From Tissierella sp. P1 (GTDB lineage: Bacteria; Bacillota; Clostridia; Tissierellales; Tissierellaceae), in the NCBI RefSeq assembly GCF_002266425.1, contig NZ_NPMN01000009.1:81308-145307 (forward strand): a stretch of 64,000 bases of DNA, written 5' to 3'. Under the pieces are notes generated by a model, which was not told the origin of the DNA, searched no databases, and saw only the letters and a list, made by a program, of their open reading frames with translations. The translations under genes and the position numbers were made by a program. Shown piece after piece: positions 16,362 to 25,935 of the stretch. How positions within the stretch are numbered: the stretch's first letter is position 1; the number at the start of each line of letters is the position of its first letter.

Positions 16362-17216
16362 ATGAGAGAAATCGTATTAGAGTCCTACGGTAAAATCAAT
16401 CTAGGTCTCGATGTATTATATAAAAGAGAAGACGGTTATCACGAAATAAGTACTATAATGCAGCAAATAAATCTTAGTGACACATTGATTATGAGAGAAA
16501 TCGAAGAAGATATAGAATTAGATTGCAATAATAAAGAGCTTCCGCTAGATTCTACAAATTTAGTATATTGTGCATGGAAAAAGATGCAGGAAAAAATTGG
16601 CATAAATAAGGGTATTCAAATAAATATACACAAAAAGATTCCTATAGCAGCTGGATTGGCAGGAGGTAGTGCGAATGCAGCTGCTGTTTTAAAGGGACTA
16701 AATCAACTTTGGGGACTAAACTTAAGTGAAGAAGAATTAAGAGAAATAGGAATCGAAATTGGTGCAGATGTTCCATATTGTATTATGGGAGGAACCGCCT
16801 TAGCGGAGGGCATAGGTGAAAGATTAACGAAAATTAAGTCATTTAAAGATAAGGATATACTATTAGTTAACCCAGGTATAGGTGTTTCAACTACTGAGGT
16901 ATATGGAAGTCTTAGACTAAATAAAGAAGCGAGAATGGATGTACAAAAAATAATATCTTCTATAGAAAGAGATGATATTAAATCTGTGGCAGATAATATA
17001 ACTAATGTCATGGAAAAGGTAGTTATAGAAAAGAATCCTATTATATCTGAAATTAAGAGAGATATGGTGAGTTATGGTGCCTTAGGTGCTCTTATGAGTG
17101 GTAGTGGTCCAACAGTCTTTGGGCTATTCGATGATATGGATAAACTTAAATTTTGCAGGAGAATCTTAACAGAAAAATATTCTAAAGGGATAGTTCTTTT
17201 GGCAAAGACAATTTAA
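16362..17216 (+). CDS. ispE: 4-diphosphocytidyl-2-C-methyl-D-erythritol kinase
   Basis: A 284-aa GHMP kinase that phosphorylates CDP-methylerythritol in the MEP isoprenoid pathway. The N-terminal SYGKINLGLDVLYKREDGYH carries the conserved Lys and Asp, and IPIAAGLAGGSANAAAVL (near residue 95) is the glycine-rich ATP loop. GADVPYCIMGGTA and the C-terminal LMSGSGPTVFGLF complete the family signature. The length is normal. ATG 16362 follows AGGGAGAAG. It begins a run of genes leading into the ger operon, without obvious functional connection. Confidence 0.97.
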   Translation: MREIVLESYGKINLGLDVLYKREDGYHEISTIMQQINLSDTLIMREIEEDIELDCNNKELPLDSTNLVYCAWKKMQEKIGINKGIQINIHKKIPIAAGLAGGSANAAAVLKGLNQLWGLNLSEEELREIGIEIGADVPYCIMGGTALAEGIGERLTKIKSFKDKDILLVNPGIGVSTTEVYGSLRLNKEARMDVQKIISSIERDDIKSVADNITNVMEKVVIEKNPIISEIKRDMVSYGALGALMSGSGPTVFGLFDDMDKLKFCRRILTEKYSKGIVLLAKTI

Positions 17217-17277
17217 TACTAAGATGTATATATTACCCATCTTTTGTAAAGTATATAAATTACAGGAGGTGGGTTTT

Positions 17278-17487
17278 TTGTTTTCTAAATTACTTCAAGC
17301 ATTAAAAGGAATCATTAGTAATTATACTATTTTGATGATAATTGCTGTGGGAATCTTTACTCTAGTAGTTGATGGAAGAAGATATAAACAAAAAGGATAT
17401 ATGAGAGAACTAAAGATAGTTAAGATTATATCTTATTCCTATATGGTCATAGGTGGTTTGATGTTTATTCTATTATTAATGATGTAG
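17278..17487 (+). CDS. Small two-helix membrane protein upstream of ger operon
   Basis: A 69-aa protein with two hydrophobic segments (about residues 15-32 and 50-69) separated by a basic loop (DGRRYKQKGYMRELK). TTG 17278 sits 7 bases after GGAGGT, which makes it a better start than the in-frame ATG 17224. It lies 11 bases before gerA. Small proteins of this type (the CLC_0170-like group) recur next to germination genes in clostridia, so a role with the germinant receptor is possible but unproven. Confidence 0.78.
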   Translation: MFSKLLQALKGIISNYTILMIIAVGIFTLVVDGRRYKQKGYMRELKIVKIISYSYMVIGGLMFILLLMM

Positions 17488-17498
17488 GAGGGTAATGT

Positions 17499-19013
17499 AT
17501 GCAAAAAATATTACTCAAAGATCTAGAGAAAAATGAAGAAGTATTTAAGACGTTATTTACTGATTGCGATGATATAATATTTAGAAAAATAGAGATAGGC
17601 GATGTTTACAGGGTAAAGATGACTTTAATATATATAGATGGATTAGTAAATAAGGAATATATTGCAGAGCATGCTATTTATTCGTTATTTATAGAAGAAG
17701 AGATAAAAACTTTCTCCCTCAAGGGCTTTAAGACCCCTTTAATAGATATAATTTCAAAAGAGACTTTGACGACCATAGATGTAAAAGAAGAATTTCATAT
17801 AGATAATATAGTAAATTCAGTACTTTCTGGTGATACAGTAATCTTAATTGACAAAGTGGATAAATGTTTGGTATTTGATTCTAAGGGTTGGGCTTCTAGA
17901 AGTATTAGCGAGCCACAGACGGAAACAGTAATAAGAGGACCAAGGGATGGATTTACTGAATCAGTAAAGGTAAATATGACCTTAGTCAGAAGAAGAATAA
18001 AGGACACAAACTTAAAAATTAAGATGCAAACAGTAGGTAGAAGATCTCAGACTAGTTTAGCAATAATGTATATGGAAGATATAGTAGATAAAACCTTAGT
18101 ACGAGAAGTGAATGAAAGATTAAAGTCTGTTGATATTGATGCCGTATTAGATAGTTCTATGCTGGAAAATTTAATAGAGGATAATTATATGTCTGCATTT
18201 CCTCAAATAGAGAATACAGAAAGACCAGATTCAGCGGCGGCAGCTCTCTATGAGGGCCGTGTAGTTATTATAGTAGATAATTCACCTTTTGCACTAATAG
18301 TACCTGCCACAGTAGGTACACTGCTACAATCATCAGAGGATTATTATACTAGATGGCAAGAAGCTCAGGGAGTTAGGATTTTAAGACTGATAGCAGTGGC
18401 CCTGTCCCTTCTATCTCCTGCTCTCTATATAGCTATTATCTCGTATCATCCAGGGCTGCTTCCTACAAAATTAACATATTATTTAGCAGCCAGTAGAATC
18501 AATGTACCCTTTCCAGCAGTCGTAGAAACTTTTTTAATGGAAGTTACCATCGAACTTATAAGAGAAGCTGGCACAAGGATTTCTGGCCCTATAGGTACTA
18601 CCATAGGGATAGTAGGTGGGCTTATAATCGGTCAAGCAGCAGTAGAAGCAGGGATAGTAAGTGCTATTTTAATAATTATAGTAGCTATAACTACCATAGC
18701 TTCATTTGCCATACCTAGCTATGAATTTGCAGCAGGTTTAAGAGTCTGGAGATTTATACTTATTTTAGGTGCAGCTATCTTTGGGCTATACGGCATAATG
18801 CTTGGAGTTATTCTCTTAGGGACACATCTGATTAAATTAAATAGTTTTGGTGTACCATTTACATCACCATATTCAGGTTTAGGAGTAAGGACTGGTGAGC
18901 TAAAGGATACTTTAACTAAGGCACCAATTCAAGAACTTAAGGAGAGACCTACCTTCACACGACCAAGGAATAAGATAAGGATGAGGAGATCTTGGAAAGA
19001 TGAGAGAAAGTAA
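17499..19013 (+). CDS. gerA: Spore germination receptor A subunit (GerA family)
   Basis: A 504-aa A subunit of a germinant receptor in the spore inner membrane. The hydrophilic N-terminal domain (1-280) contains the family blocks EPQTETVIRGPRDGFTES and GRRSQTSLAIMYMEDI. A conserved ENTERPD...AALYEGRVVIIVDNSPFALIVP segment leads into about five membrane helices, and the C-terminus is basic. It overlaps gerB by 14 bases, and gerB overlaps gerC, the classic ABC arrangement. The germinant is not predictable. The symbol denotes the family rather than a particular ortholog. Confidence 0.93.
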   Translation: MQKILLKDLEKNEEVFKTLFTDCDDIIFRKIEIGDVYRVKMTLIYIDGLVNKEYIAEHAIYSLFIEEEIKTFSLKGFKTPLIDIISKETLTTIDVKEEFHIDNIVNSVLSGDTVILIDKVDKCLVFDSKGWASRSISEPQTETVIRGPRDGFTESVKVNMTLVRRRIKDTNLKIKMQTVGRRSQTSLAIMYMEDIVDKTLVREVNERLKSVDIDAVLDSSMLENLIEDNYMSAFPQIENTERPDSAAAALYEGRVVIIVDNSPFALIVPATVGTLLQSSEDYYTRWQEAQGVRILRLIAVALSLLSPALYIAIISYHPGLLPTKLTYYLAASRINVPFPAVVETFLMEVTIELIREAGTRISGPIGTTIGIVGGLIIGQAAVEAGIVSAILIIIVAITTIASFAIPSYEFAAGLRVWRFILILGAAIFGLYGIMLGVILLGTHLIKLNSFGVPFTSPYSGLGVRTGELKDTLTKAPIQELKERPTFTRPRNKIRMRRSWKDERK

Positions 19014-20094
19014 TAAAATATCAACTAAACAAATAAGGGCATTAGTAGTTTCCACCATAGTAGGAGTAGGTGTATTATCACTTCCTAATGAAGTAGCGGT
19101 ACTTCTCGGTAAAGATGGATGGATAGCCATAATAATCGGTGGATTACTTATGGCTGCTGGGATTGTAATTATCAACAAATTATTTGATCTCTATCCAGAT
19201 AAAGATTTCTTTGAGATAGGTGAGGAAGTGTTAGGGAAGTGGATATTTAATATATTCCTTATTTTTGTATTTTCTTATCTTGTAGCCTTGATGTCTTCTG
19301 TTGCCAGAAATCTAGATGAAATATTGAAGGCATTTCTTTTAGAGACTACACCAACTGAGATAATGATAGTGACTTTTGTACTTACTACATCCTATATAGC
19401 TAGATCTGAAATTCAAATAATTGGTAGGGCAGCATATCTTATATATCCAGTTATATTAGGATTCATAATATTTTTGATATTTGTATCATTGCCAAATTCA
19501 GATTTTACTAATATACTTCCTGTATTTCAGTCTAGTATGAAAGGCTTACCCAAGAGTATAGAGGTTAGCTTTTTTAGTTATCTTGGATTTGAAATATTAT
19601 TATTTTCAATACCCTTTACTGAAGAAAGGAAAAAAACTCTTAAGGCTAGTCTTACAGGAATTGGAATTGTAATGGCTATGTATGTCATCATATTTATACT
19701 TTGTTTGTCCCAATATGGAATACATCACTTACAAAGGCAAACTTTTCCTACATTATCTATTATAAAGGAGATTGATTTGCCAGGATATTTTATAGAAAAC
19801 TTAGATGAACTAGTGATGGCTATCTGGGTTTTAATTGTATTTGCAACTATGGCTTCGACCTATTACTCTGCGGGAAAGGTTCTATCAAAGTTATTTATTA
19901 CAAGAGACCATAGTTTGTTTATTATACCTCTACTGCCAATTGTATATATAGTATCATTAATTCCTCAGAACATTATAGATGTAAAAAAACAATTAGGAAC
20001 ATTTATAAATTACTCTGGATTAGTATCAATATTTATATTACCTATATTAATTTATTGTATTGGATATATAAAGTTAAGGTGGAAAAGAAGATGA
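19000..20094 (+). CDS. gerB: Spore germination permease B subunit (GerB family)
   Basis: A 364-aa member of the APC-superfamily endospore germination permeases with about ten membrane helices, beginning ISTKQIRALVVSTIVGVGVLS. It is the integral membrane and probable ligand-binding subunit of the receptor. Its start lies within gerA, and its stop shares ATGA with gerC, so all three subunits are translationally coupled. Confidence 0.93.
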   Translation: MRESNKISTKQIRALVVSTIVGVGVLSLPNEVAVLLGKDGWIAIIIGGLLMAAGIVIINKLFDLYPDKDFFEIGEEVLGKWIFNIFLIFVFSYLVALMSSVARNLDEILKAFLLETTPTEIMIVTFVLTTSYIARSEIQIIGRAAYLIYPVILGFIIFLIFVSLPNSDFTNILPVFQSSMKGLPKSIEVSFFSYLGFEILLFSIPFTEERKKTLKASLTGIGIVMAMYVIIFILCLSQYGIHHLQRQTFPTLSIIKEIDLPGYFIENLDELVMAIWVLIVFATMASTYYSAGKVLSKLFITRDHSLFIIPLLPIVYIVSLIPQNIIDVKKQLGTFINYSGLVSIFILPILIYCIGYIKLRWKRR

Positions 20095-21218
20095 AGAAAT
20101 TCAAACTAATATTAATTATAATAATTTTAACCTTTTTAACTACAGGGTGTTGGGATATGGTAGAAATAAACCAAAGATTATTTCCCTATTCCATAGGAGT
20201 AGATTTAAATGATGGAGAAGGAGAAAAATATATTATAACCATATCATATCCAAATATAAATACCATAGGAAAGAATGCAACCCAGCAGGAAAGGGTCCAT
20301 GTAATATCAACTATAGCACCATCTGTTTTTCAGGGAAGCTCTCAATTACATACAAGGTTGCAATATCCATTTTATTTTAAGCATCTGAGACTGCTAGTAT
20401 TAGGGCATGAAGTTGCTAGAGATGAAGAAGCAATTAGAGAAATATTAGATGGACTTAATAGAGATTTTGTTATAAATAAAAAAACACGACTTGTAATGGC
20501 AGAAGAAAAAGCCAGAGATTTACTTCTAGCTGTACCAGAAGCTAAAAGACAAGAAGTCATAGAAGGAACTCTCTTTAGTATGCTCAGACGAACAAGGACT
20601 ACATCGAGATATACACCTCAAACTCTAACTGGATTCATTAAAAACACAGATATTGGAGGTGTGGCGTTGATGCCTAGGACTGCAGCTCATGGTGAAGATA
20701 TAAAAGTATTTGGGGCATGTATATTTAAAAATTATGAATTCATAGGTCATTTAGGAGAACTGGAAAATAGAGCGATATCATTAATAAGAGGTAGTGTCAA
20801 GTCAGATATAATAGATGCTAAACTTGGAGATGCTGCTATATCATATTCATTAACTGATGCAAGCGCCAAAAAGAAATTAGTAAGAGAGGGAGAAAATTTA
20901 AAAGTAAGAATAGATGTGGAGTTAGAGGGAGCATTACAAGAATATATCTTAAGAGATAATCCTTTAATCGACAGTGCTAGCACACTAAAAGATATGGAAA
21001 AAGCAATAGAGACAAAATTAAAAGAAGAAATAAATAAGACTCTGAAGTTGCTGCAGAAAGAATATAAGGCAGATGCCATAGGGGTGGGAGAGTATATATC
21101 TAAATTTCATCCAAAGGTATGGAAAGAAGTATCAAAAGATTGGGATGAGATTTTTTCTCAAATGGATATAGAAGTAGCATTAACTGTTGAGATAAGAAGA
21201 AGAGGATTGGTGCAGTGA
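20091..21218 (+). CDS. gerC: Spore germination lipoprotein C subunit (GerC family)
   Basis: A 375-aa lipoprotein subunit. The signal peptide has a lipobox ending LTTGC (Cys near residue 20), followed at once by the family motif WDMVEINQR. The Ger(x)C C-terminal domain contains EIINKTLKLLQKEYKADAIGVGEYISKFHPKVWK-like sequence around 315-350. ATG 20091 overlaps the gerB stop. The in-frame upstream start at 20055 would bury the signal peptide. A terminator follows. Confidence 0.94.
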   Translation: MKKFKLILIIIILTFLTTGCWDMVEINQRLFPYSIGVDLNDGEGEKYIITISYPNINTIGKNATQQERVHVISTIAPSVFQGSSQLHTRLQYPFYFKHLRLLVLGHEVARDEEAIREILDGLNRDFVINKKTRLVMAEEKARDLLLAVPEAKRQEVIEGTLFSMLRRTRTTSRYTPQTLTGFIKNTDIGGVALMPRTAAHGEDIKVFGACIFKNYEFIGHLGELENRAISLIRGSVKSDIIDAKLGDAAISYSLTDASAKKKLVREGENLKVRIDVELEGALQEYILRDNPLIDSASTLKDMEKAIETKLKEEINKTLKLLQKEYKADAIGVGEYISKFHPKVWKEVSKDWDEIFSQMDIEVALTVEIRRRGLVQ

Positions 21219-21246
21219 CAATTGAGAGATAATTGAGAAACAGTAA

Positions 21247-21321
21247 CTATAAAAAATGTAGAGCCTTCTGATGAACTTATATACTGAGATATAAGGCTGC
21301 ACAATTTTTTATAGTTATTTT
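21247..21321 (+). terminator. Terminator of the ger operon
   Basis: Imperfect stem AAAAAATGTAGAGCCTT with AAGGCTGCACAATTTTTT around a roughly 25-base loop, ending in a T-run. Confidence 0.7.
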
Positions 21322-21403
21322 TATTGGAAAATATGTATAAAGAAACTATATTTGGCAAGAATTATAATACAAATCTAGGACAAGCAAATAGGAGGTCAAG
21401 TAT

Positions 21404-22102
21404 ATGAAATACAAAAAATTAATACTGCTATTATCCTTATTTATTATTAGTTTTACCTATATAATACACCCATTGATAGAAAATAAAGCAAAAGAAGGTT
21501 TCAAGGATGAAATTATTAGATTTCATATAAGAGCTAATAGTGATAAAGAAGAAGATCAAGCTTTAAAACTTAAAATTAGAGATGAAATATTAAAAGAAAT
21601 GAATGATAAGTTCAGAGATACCAAATCTATAGGAGAAAGTAGAAGAATAATAAAAGATAATATGGAAGAGATGAAGTACATAACAGAGAGAGTAATAGAG
21701 GAAGAAGGAAGAGATTATAATGTAGCAGTGACCCTTGGACAAGATAATTTTCCTACAAGAAAGTATGGAAATTTAGTACTTCCATCGGGAGAATATGAGA
21801 CATTACTCATTACACTTGGAGAAGGAAAAGGTCAAAATTGGTGGTGTGTAATGTTTCCTCCACTATGTTTTGTAGATGTTACACATTCAGTGGCTTATAA
21901 TCTAGAGAAAGAATTGGAGATGACCTTAGAAGAAGAACAGCCAAAATTAAAATTAAAGTGGAAGACAGCAGAAATTGTGAAAAAATTTAAAAAAGATAAG
22001 AAAAAAGATAATAAGAAAGAAAATAATAAGAAAGAAGAATTAACCAAAGAACAAAAAATAAATGAAGTCAATAAATATAAGGAAATAATGAGCCTGCAAT
22101 AA
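21404..22102 (+). CDS. spoIIR: Stage II sporulation protein R
   Basis: A 232-aa exported signalling protein. It is made in the forespore and triggers SpoIIGA to process pro-sigma-E in the mother cell. An N-terminal hydrophobic segment (residues 4-24) precedes the family core: IIRFHIRANSDKEEDQALKLKIRD, then NYNVAVTLGQDNFPTRKYG-type sequence, the GEYETLLITLGEGKGQNWWCVMFPPLCF block, and the conserved Cys pair. The C-terminal tail is unusually Lys/Glu-rich (about 190-225). ATG 21404 follows AGGAGGTC. A terminator overlaps its stop codon. Confidence 0.95.
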   Translation: MKYKKLILLLSLFIISFTYIIHPLIENKAKEGFKDEIIRFHIRANSDKEEDQALKLKIRDEILKEMNDKFRDTKSIGESRRIIKDNMEEMKYITERVIEEEGRDYNVAVTLGQDNFPTRKYGNLVLPSGEYETLLITLGEGKGQNWWCVMFPPLCFVDVTHSVAYNLEKELEMTLEEEQPKLKLKWKTAEIVKKFKKDKKKDNKKENNKKEELTKEQKINEVNKYKEIMSLQ

Positions 22103-22134
22103 TTATTATAGTTATTGCAGGTTTTAATATTTTC
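22093..22134 (+). terminator. Terminator overlapping the spoIIR stop
   Basis: CCTGCAATAA (22093-22102) pairs with TTATTGCAGG (22112-22121) and is followed by a T-rich stretch. The stem includes the last two codons of spoIIR. Confidence 0.88.
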
Positions 22135-22170
22135 ATGTATAAAATATGGAAATTTACTAAAAATAAGAAA

Positions 22171-22375
22171 AAGCTCCTATTAAAACATTTTAAAGGTAAT
22201 TTTTCTTGATACCCATTGACGTAAAGTTATTTTATGAAAATAAAATATAGAGAACTTATCATTGGGTTATAAGAAGAAGCTCCTGTTAAAACATCTTTAA
22301 GGTAGCTTTTCTTGAAACCCATTGATGTAAAGTTCTTTTTATAGGGATAAAATAGGAGAGAACTTATCATTGGGC
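22171..22375 (+). repeat. Tandem duplicated 106-bp structured element before sleB
   Basis: Two diverged direct copies, 22171-22267 and 22277-22375. Each has a small hairpin AAGCTCCT...(A)GGTAGCTT-like, then a long hairpin: ACCCATTGA / TCATTGGGT outer arms, TAAAGTT / AACTTA middle arms and ATTTTAT / ATAAAAT inner arms in copy 1 (TTTTTAT / ATAAAAT in copy 2). Differences between copies fall mainly in loops, suggesting that structure is kept. It occupies most of the gap between spoIIR and sleB and nothing else is seen there. It could be a 5' UTR regulatory RNA or an operator array. I do not recognise the family. Confidence 0.7.
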
Positions 22376-22408
22376 TATAGGAAAAAACAATGAAAGGAGT
22401 AAATAATC

Positions 22409-23104
22409 TTGAAGAAATTCATTATAATCACAACTGCTTTAACAATGTTGTTTCTTTCAGTTTTTCTTTTCTACGAGCCAACAGCCACGAACTATAATTC
22501 ATTATTCAGCCCTAGAACCCTATATTGGGGAGTACAGGGGAATGATGTAAGAACAGTGCAAGATAAACTTCTCAGATGGAGATATTATGATGGCAGTGTA
22601 GATGGAATATATGGCGCAAGAACCTATAGAGCTGTTAGAAAGTTTCAAGCTAAAAATGGTTTGAAGGTAGATGGAATAGTAGGACCTTCCACTGCTAAAG
22701 CCTTAGGTATGGCAACAACTACAACTGCGGCACAGACTCAAGGTGTAAATAGAAAAGCTGATGAGTATCTTTTAGCAAGAACTATTCATGGTGAAGCAAG
22801 GGGAGAACCTTATGTAGGTAAGGTTGCCGTAGCGGCAGTAGTTCTTAACAGAACAAGAAGTTCTTCTTTTCCAAATACTATAGCTGGAGTAGTATATCAG
22901 CCTCTAGCATTTACAGCAGTAGCTGATGGACAAATAAATCTAACTCCAAATAAAGATTCCATAAAAGCAGCAAGGGATGCTTTAAATGGTTGGGATCCGA
23001 CTTATGGTTGTCTCTATTATTGGAATCCAGCCACTGCCACATCCAAATGGATATGGTCTAGAAAGGTAACGCTAAAAATTGGTAAACACTGGTTTGGAAT
23101 ATAG
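22409..23104 (+). CDS. sleB: Spore cortex-lytic enzyme, SleB-type cell wall hydrolase
   Basis: A 231-aa exported hydrolase. A signal peptide (1-22) is followed by a peptidoglycan-binding domain type 1 (about 38-95; WGVQGNDVRTVQDKL, then VDGIVGPSTAKALG). A hydrolase-2 (SleB) catalytic domain (about 115-231) contains LLARTIHGEARGEPYVGKVAVAAVVLNR, whose HGEARGE holds the expected catalytic Glu. It would act as a lytic transglycosylase on cortex muramic-lactam during germination. The start is TTG 22409 behind AAAGGAG. ypeB follows after 11 bases, the standard pair. Confidence 0.95.
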   Translation: MKKFIIITTALTMLFLSVFLFYEPTATNYNSLFSPRTLYWGVQGNDVRTVQDKLLRWRYYDGSVDGIYGARTYRAVRKFQAKNGLKVDGIVGPSTAKALGMATTTTAAQTQGVNRKADEYLLARTIHGEARGEPYVGKVAVAAVVLNRTRSSSFPNTIAGVVYQPLAFTAVADGQINLTPNKDSIKAARDALNGWDPTYGCLYYWNPATATSKWIWSRKVTLKIGKHWFGI

Positions 23105-23115
23105 GAGGTGAAATC

Positions 23116-24483
23116 ATGAGAGATAGTCGAAGATTCATAGCACCAACTCTGCTAGGTCTTCTATTAGTCGTAGCACTTGTTTGGGGATATAATCAATATC
23201 AAGTTAGGAAACAACATGAAATAGCATTAGAAAATCACTACCAAAGACTATTCTTTGATGTGAAAAAGCATGTAGAAAATGTTCAAGTAAATTTATCCAA
23301 GGCCTTAGTAGCAGATTCAAAGGAGCAGAATATAGTATTATTTTCACAAATTATGAATGAAGCATTCTCTGCTAAAGACAAATTAGGACAGATGCCAATA
23401 ACTCATGCAGAATCAGCAAAAACAGAGAAATTTTTAACGCAAGCGGCAGACTATTCATCATATTTAATACAGAGACATCTTTTGGGAGAAGGTGTAACAA
23501 AAGAACAAAGGGAAGCATTAAACAATCTTCAAACCAACTCTGCAGCATTTAACGGTGAACTTTCCAAGATTTATGATAGTCTAGCAGAATCAAATTTCGC
23601 ACTGGGCTCAATGAGCAGTAAGCAGAGTAAAAAAGTAGAGCAGGGAAATCAAAAGGTATTTCAAACATCTTTGGTAACATTAGATAAACAAATGGCAAAA
23701 ACTCCTGAACTGATATATGATGGACCATTTTCAGATCAAATGTTAAATAGAAAACCCGTAGGTCTTCCAGATAATGATGTATCAATGGATGAGGCCAGAA
23801 ATACAGCACTAGAATTTTTTGGAAAAGATAGGGTTAGAGATATACAGGCATTTGAAGAAGGTGAGAATATGAATGAAGTTAAAATACCTTCGTACACATT
23901 CCATTTATATCCTCAAAATCAGCAAAAGGACTTAGCGGTATATATGGGTGTATCTAAAAAAGGCGGCAAAGTAGTTTGGATGGTAAATCCAAGACCAGTT
24001 TCCAATATAAAATTATCAATAAAGAATGCAGAAGACAAAGCATTGAAGTACTTAAAGGAAAAAGGTTTTGATAATATGGAGTCTAACTATTCATTAAAGT
24101 ATGATGGAACCATCTTATTTAACTTTGCATATAAGGAAAAGGATGTAACAATTTATCCTGATTTAATTAAAGTAAAAGTAGCATTGGATACAGGAGAAAT
24201 AGTAGGATTTGATGCATCAGCTTATTATATGAATCATCATGAGAGAAATATAGAAACTCCGCATATAGATGAAAGCGAGGCAAGATCTAAAGTTAAAGTG
24301 GATTTCAACATAGATTCTGCTAGGTTAGCTATAATACCAAAAGGAAAAAACGAGATTTTATGCTATGAATTTAAAGGAAAATATAATGATTCTGATTTTA
24401 TTATTTATATAAATGCATTGGATGGTAGAGAAGAACAAATATTGCAAATAATAAAAGATGAGAATGGCACTTTAACATTCTAA
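23116..24483 (+). CDS. ypeB: Germination protein YpeB
   Basis: A 455-aa protein with an N-terminal membrane anchor (about 8-26), a helical N-terminal domain and C-terminal PepSY-type repeats (regions around 225-300, 300-375 and 385-455, e.g. LSIKNAEDKALKYLKEKGF and ESEARSKVKVDF-like). YpeB holds SleB inactive and stable in the dormant spore and localises it. sleB-ypeB coupling here matches Bacillus and clostridial operons. A strong terminator follows. Confidence 0.95.
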   Translation: MRDSRRFIAPTLLGLLLVVALVWGYNQYQVRKQHEIALENHYQRLFFDVKKHVENVQVNLSKALVADSKEQNIVLFSQIMNEAFSAKDKLGQMPITHAESAKTEKFLTQAADYSSYLIQRHLLGEGVTKEQREALNNLQTNSAAFNGELSKIYDSLAESNFALGSMSSKQSKKVEQGNQKVFQTSLVTLDKQMAKTPELIYDGPFSDQMLNRKPVGLPDNDVSMDEARNTALEFFGKDRVRDIQAFEEGENMNEVKIPSYTFHLYPQNQQKDLAVYMGVSKKGGKVVWMVNPRPVSNIKLSIKNAEDKALKYLKEKGFDNMESNYSLKYDGTILFNFAYKEKDVTIYPDLIKVKVALDTGEIVGFDASAYYMNHHERNIETPHIDESEARSKVKVDFNIDSARLAIIPKGKNEILCYEFKGKYNDSDFIIYINALDGREEQILQIIKDENGTLTF

Positions 24484-24489
24484 GTTTAA

Positions 24490-24528
24490 AACAAGGACTC
24501 ATTTTGAAAAATGAGTCCTTGTTTTTTT
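24490..24528 (+). terminator. Terminator of sleB-ypeB
   Basis: ACAAGGACTCATTTT and AAAATGAGTCCTTGT arms with a near-perfect match, then TTTTTT. Confidence 0.96.
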
Positions 24529-24559
24529 GATGACCTTGGTCACTTTTTTGTCAAATCAC

Positions 24560-24589
24560 TTGCATACTAATGATAATACTTGATATAAT
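24560..24589 (+). promoter_or_regulatory. Sigma-A-type promoter of the lipoprotein gene
   Basis: TTGCAT (24560-24565), an 18-bp spacer and TATAAT (24584-24589), 54 bases before the start codon. Confidence 0.65.
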
Positions 24590-24642
24590 GATAATAATGA
24601 GCATATACATAATATTATGCAAAAAAATCTAGGAGGGATTGT

Positions 24643-25839
24643 ATGAAAAAAATATCGGTATTAGCATTGATATTAGCGTTATCCATATCATTAACGGGCT
24701 GTGTTGGCGGAGAATTAAAGCTATACAATGCTTTTAACAAAATGCAAGATGTAACTTCAATAGAGTCTGAGATGGAAATGGGATTTACCTTTGAAACTGA
24801 AGGGTTCTCAGAAGAAGATCAGATAATGTTAGAGCAAGTAAGTGCTATGGTAAATAATTCCAAAATCACAATGAATCAAAAGGCACAATACAACAAGGGA
24901 CAGACAGTAGGCCAAGCACAAGTAGATATGAATATGAACTTTGGCGGTATGGTAATGCCTATGAATGTTTGGGTTGATATGGATATGTCAACTGATGAAC
25001 TAAAAATGAAAGAAATCATAAAGATGCCTCAAATGTTAATGAATTCCATGGTTCCAAATGATCCTGAAAAACAATATTTAGTTCTTGATATGGGACAAAT
25101 GATGAAAGAAGAAAGTAAAGAATTAAATTTCAATGAATTGATGAAATTTAGTAAAGAGTTCCAACCTAAATTAGCAGAGTTTATGAAAGAAATCCAAAAA
25201 GATTTTAAACCAGATATAAAAATGGTTGAAGAAAAAGGTAGCAAAGTAGTAAACAAAGAAATGTTAAACATATATGAATTGACATTAAATGATGCTACCT
25301 TAAAAGAACTTGTAAAATATGCTGTAAACTATAGCTTAGATAAAAAAGAGGTTGTTGAATTCATAAAAGAATATATGAATGCAGTAATGAAGGTAGTAAC
25401 TATTCCAGAAGCAGAAAAGAAAGCAGCAGAAGCTGAAATTAAACAAGGATTAGAAGATCTTGAAAAACAATTACCAGAATTCAAAGTAAAATTCAATGAA
25501 TTCATGGATAAATACGAAGATGTTAAAATCTTAGGAGATAAAGGTATAGTAATTGAATTTGGTATCAATAAAGATGGATATATAGTTCATGAAGTTGGTA
25601 ATATTGACTTAAGAATAGATCTAGGTCAAATAGCTGAAGTTGTAGGAGAAAAAGCTCCAGAAATGAAAGGTATAATTAAATTAGGTATCAACTATACTTC
25701 AAAGAGCTACAATATAAATAGTAAAGATGTGAAAGTAGAAATGCCTAAAGTAGATGAAAATAATTCAATTGATTATATGAAAATGATGGAAATGCAAATG
25801 AAACAAATAGAGCAACTTCAACAAGCTCCAGCAAAATAA
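24643..25839 (+). CDS. Secreted lipoprotein of unknown function (DUF6612-like)
   Basis: A 398-aa lipoprotein. The signal peptide ends with lipobox LTGC (Cys near residue 20). The mature part starts with a block on NAFNKMQDVTSIESEMEM and is very Met/Lys/Glu-rich. It has alternating beta pattern segments and a central helical region (about 225-285) and looks like the LolA-like or DUF6612-type lipoproteins common in clostridia. The name is a tentative fold-level guess. It has its own promoter and terminator. ATG 24643 follows AGGAGGG. Confidence 0.85.
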   Translation: MKKISVLALILALSISLTGCVGGELKLYNAFNKMQDVTSIESEMEMGFTFETEGFSEEDQIMLEQVSAMVNNSKITMNQKAQYNKGQTVGQAQVDMNMNFGGMVMPMNVWVDMDMSTDELKMKEIIKMPQMLMNSMVPNDPEKQYLVLDMGQMMKEESKELNFNELMKFSKEFQPKLAEFMKEIQKDFKPDIKMVEEKGSKVVNKEMLNIYELTLNDATLKELVKYAVNYSLDKKEVVEFIKEYMNAVMKVVTIPEAEKKAAEAEIKQGLEDLEKQLPEFKVKFNEFMDKYEDVKILGDKGIVIEFGINKDGYIVHEVGNIDLRIDLGQIAEVVGEKAPEMKGIIKLGINYTSKSYNINSKDVKVEMPKVDENNSIDYMKMMEMQMKQIEQLQQAPAK

Positions 25840-25851
25840 TTATATAAAACT

Positions 25852-25882
25852 AGAGAACACACTTTAACAGTGTGTTCTTTTT
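25852..25882 (+). terminator. Terminator after the lipoprotein gene
   Basis: AGAACACACT and AGTGTGTTCT around TTAAC, then TTTTT. Confidence 0.93.
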
Positions 25883-25935
25883 AGTTGTAATATTTATATA
25901 TTATTAGTAAAATAGATATATGATAATAATTAATA

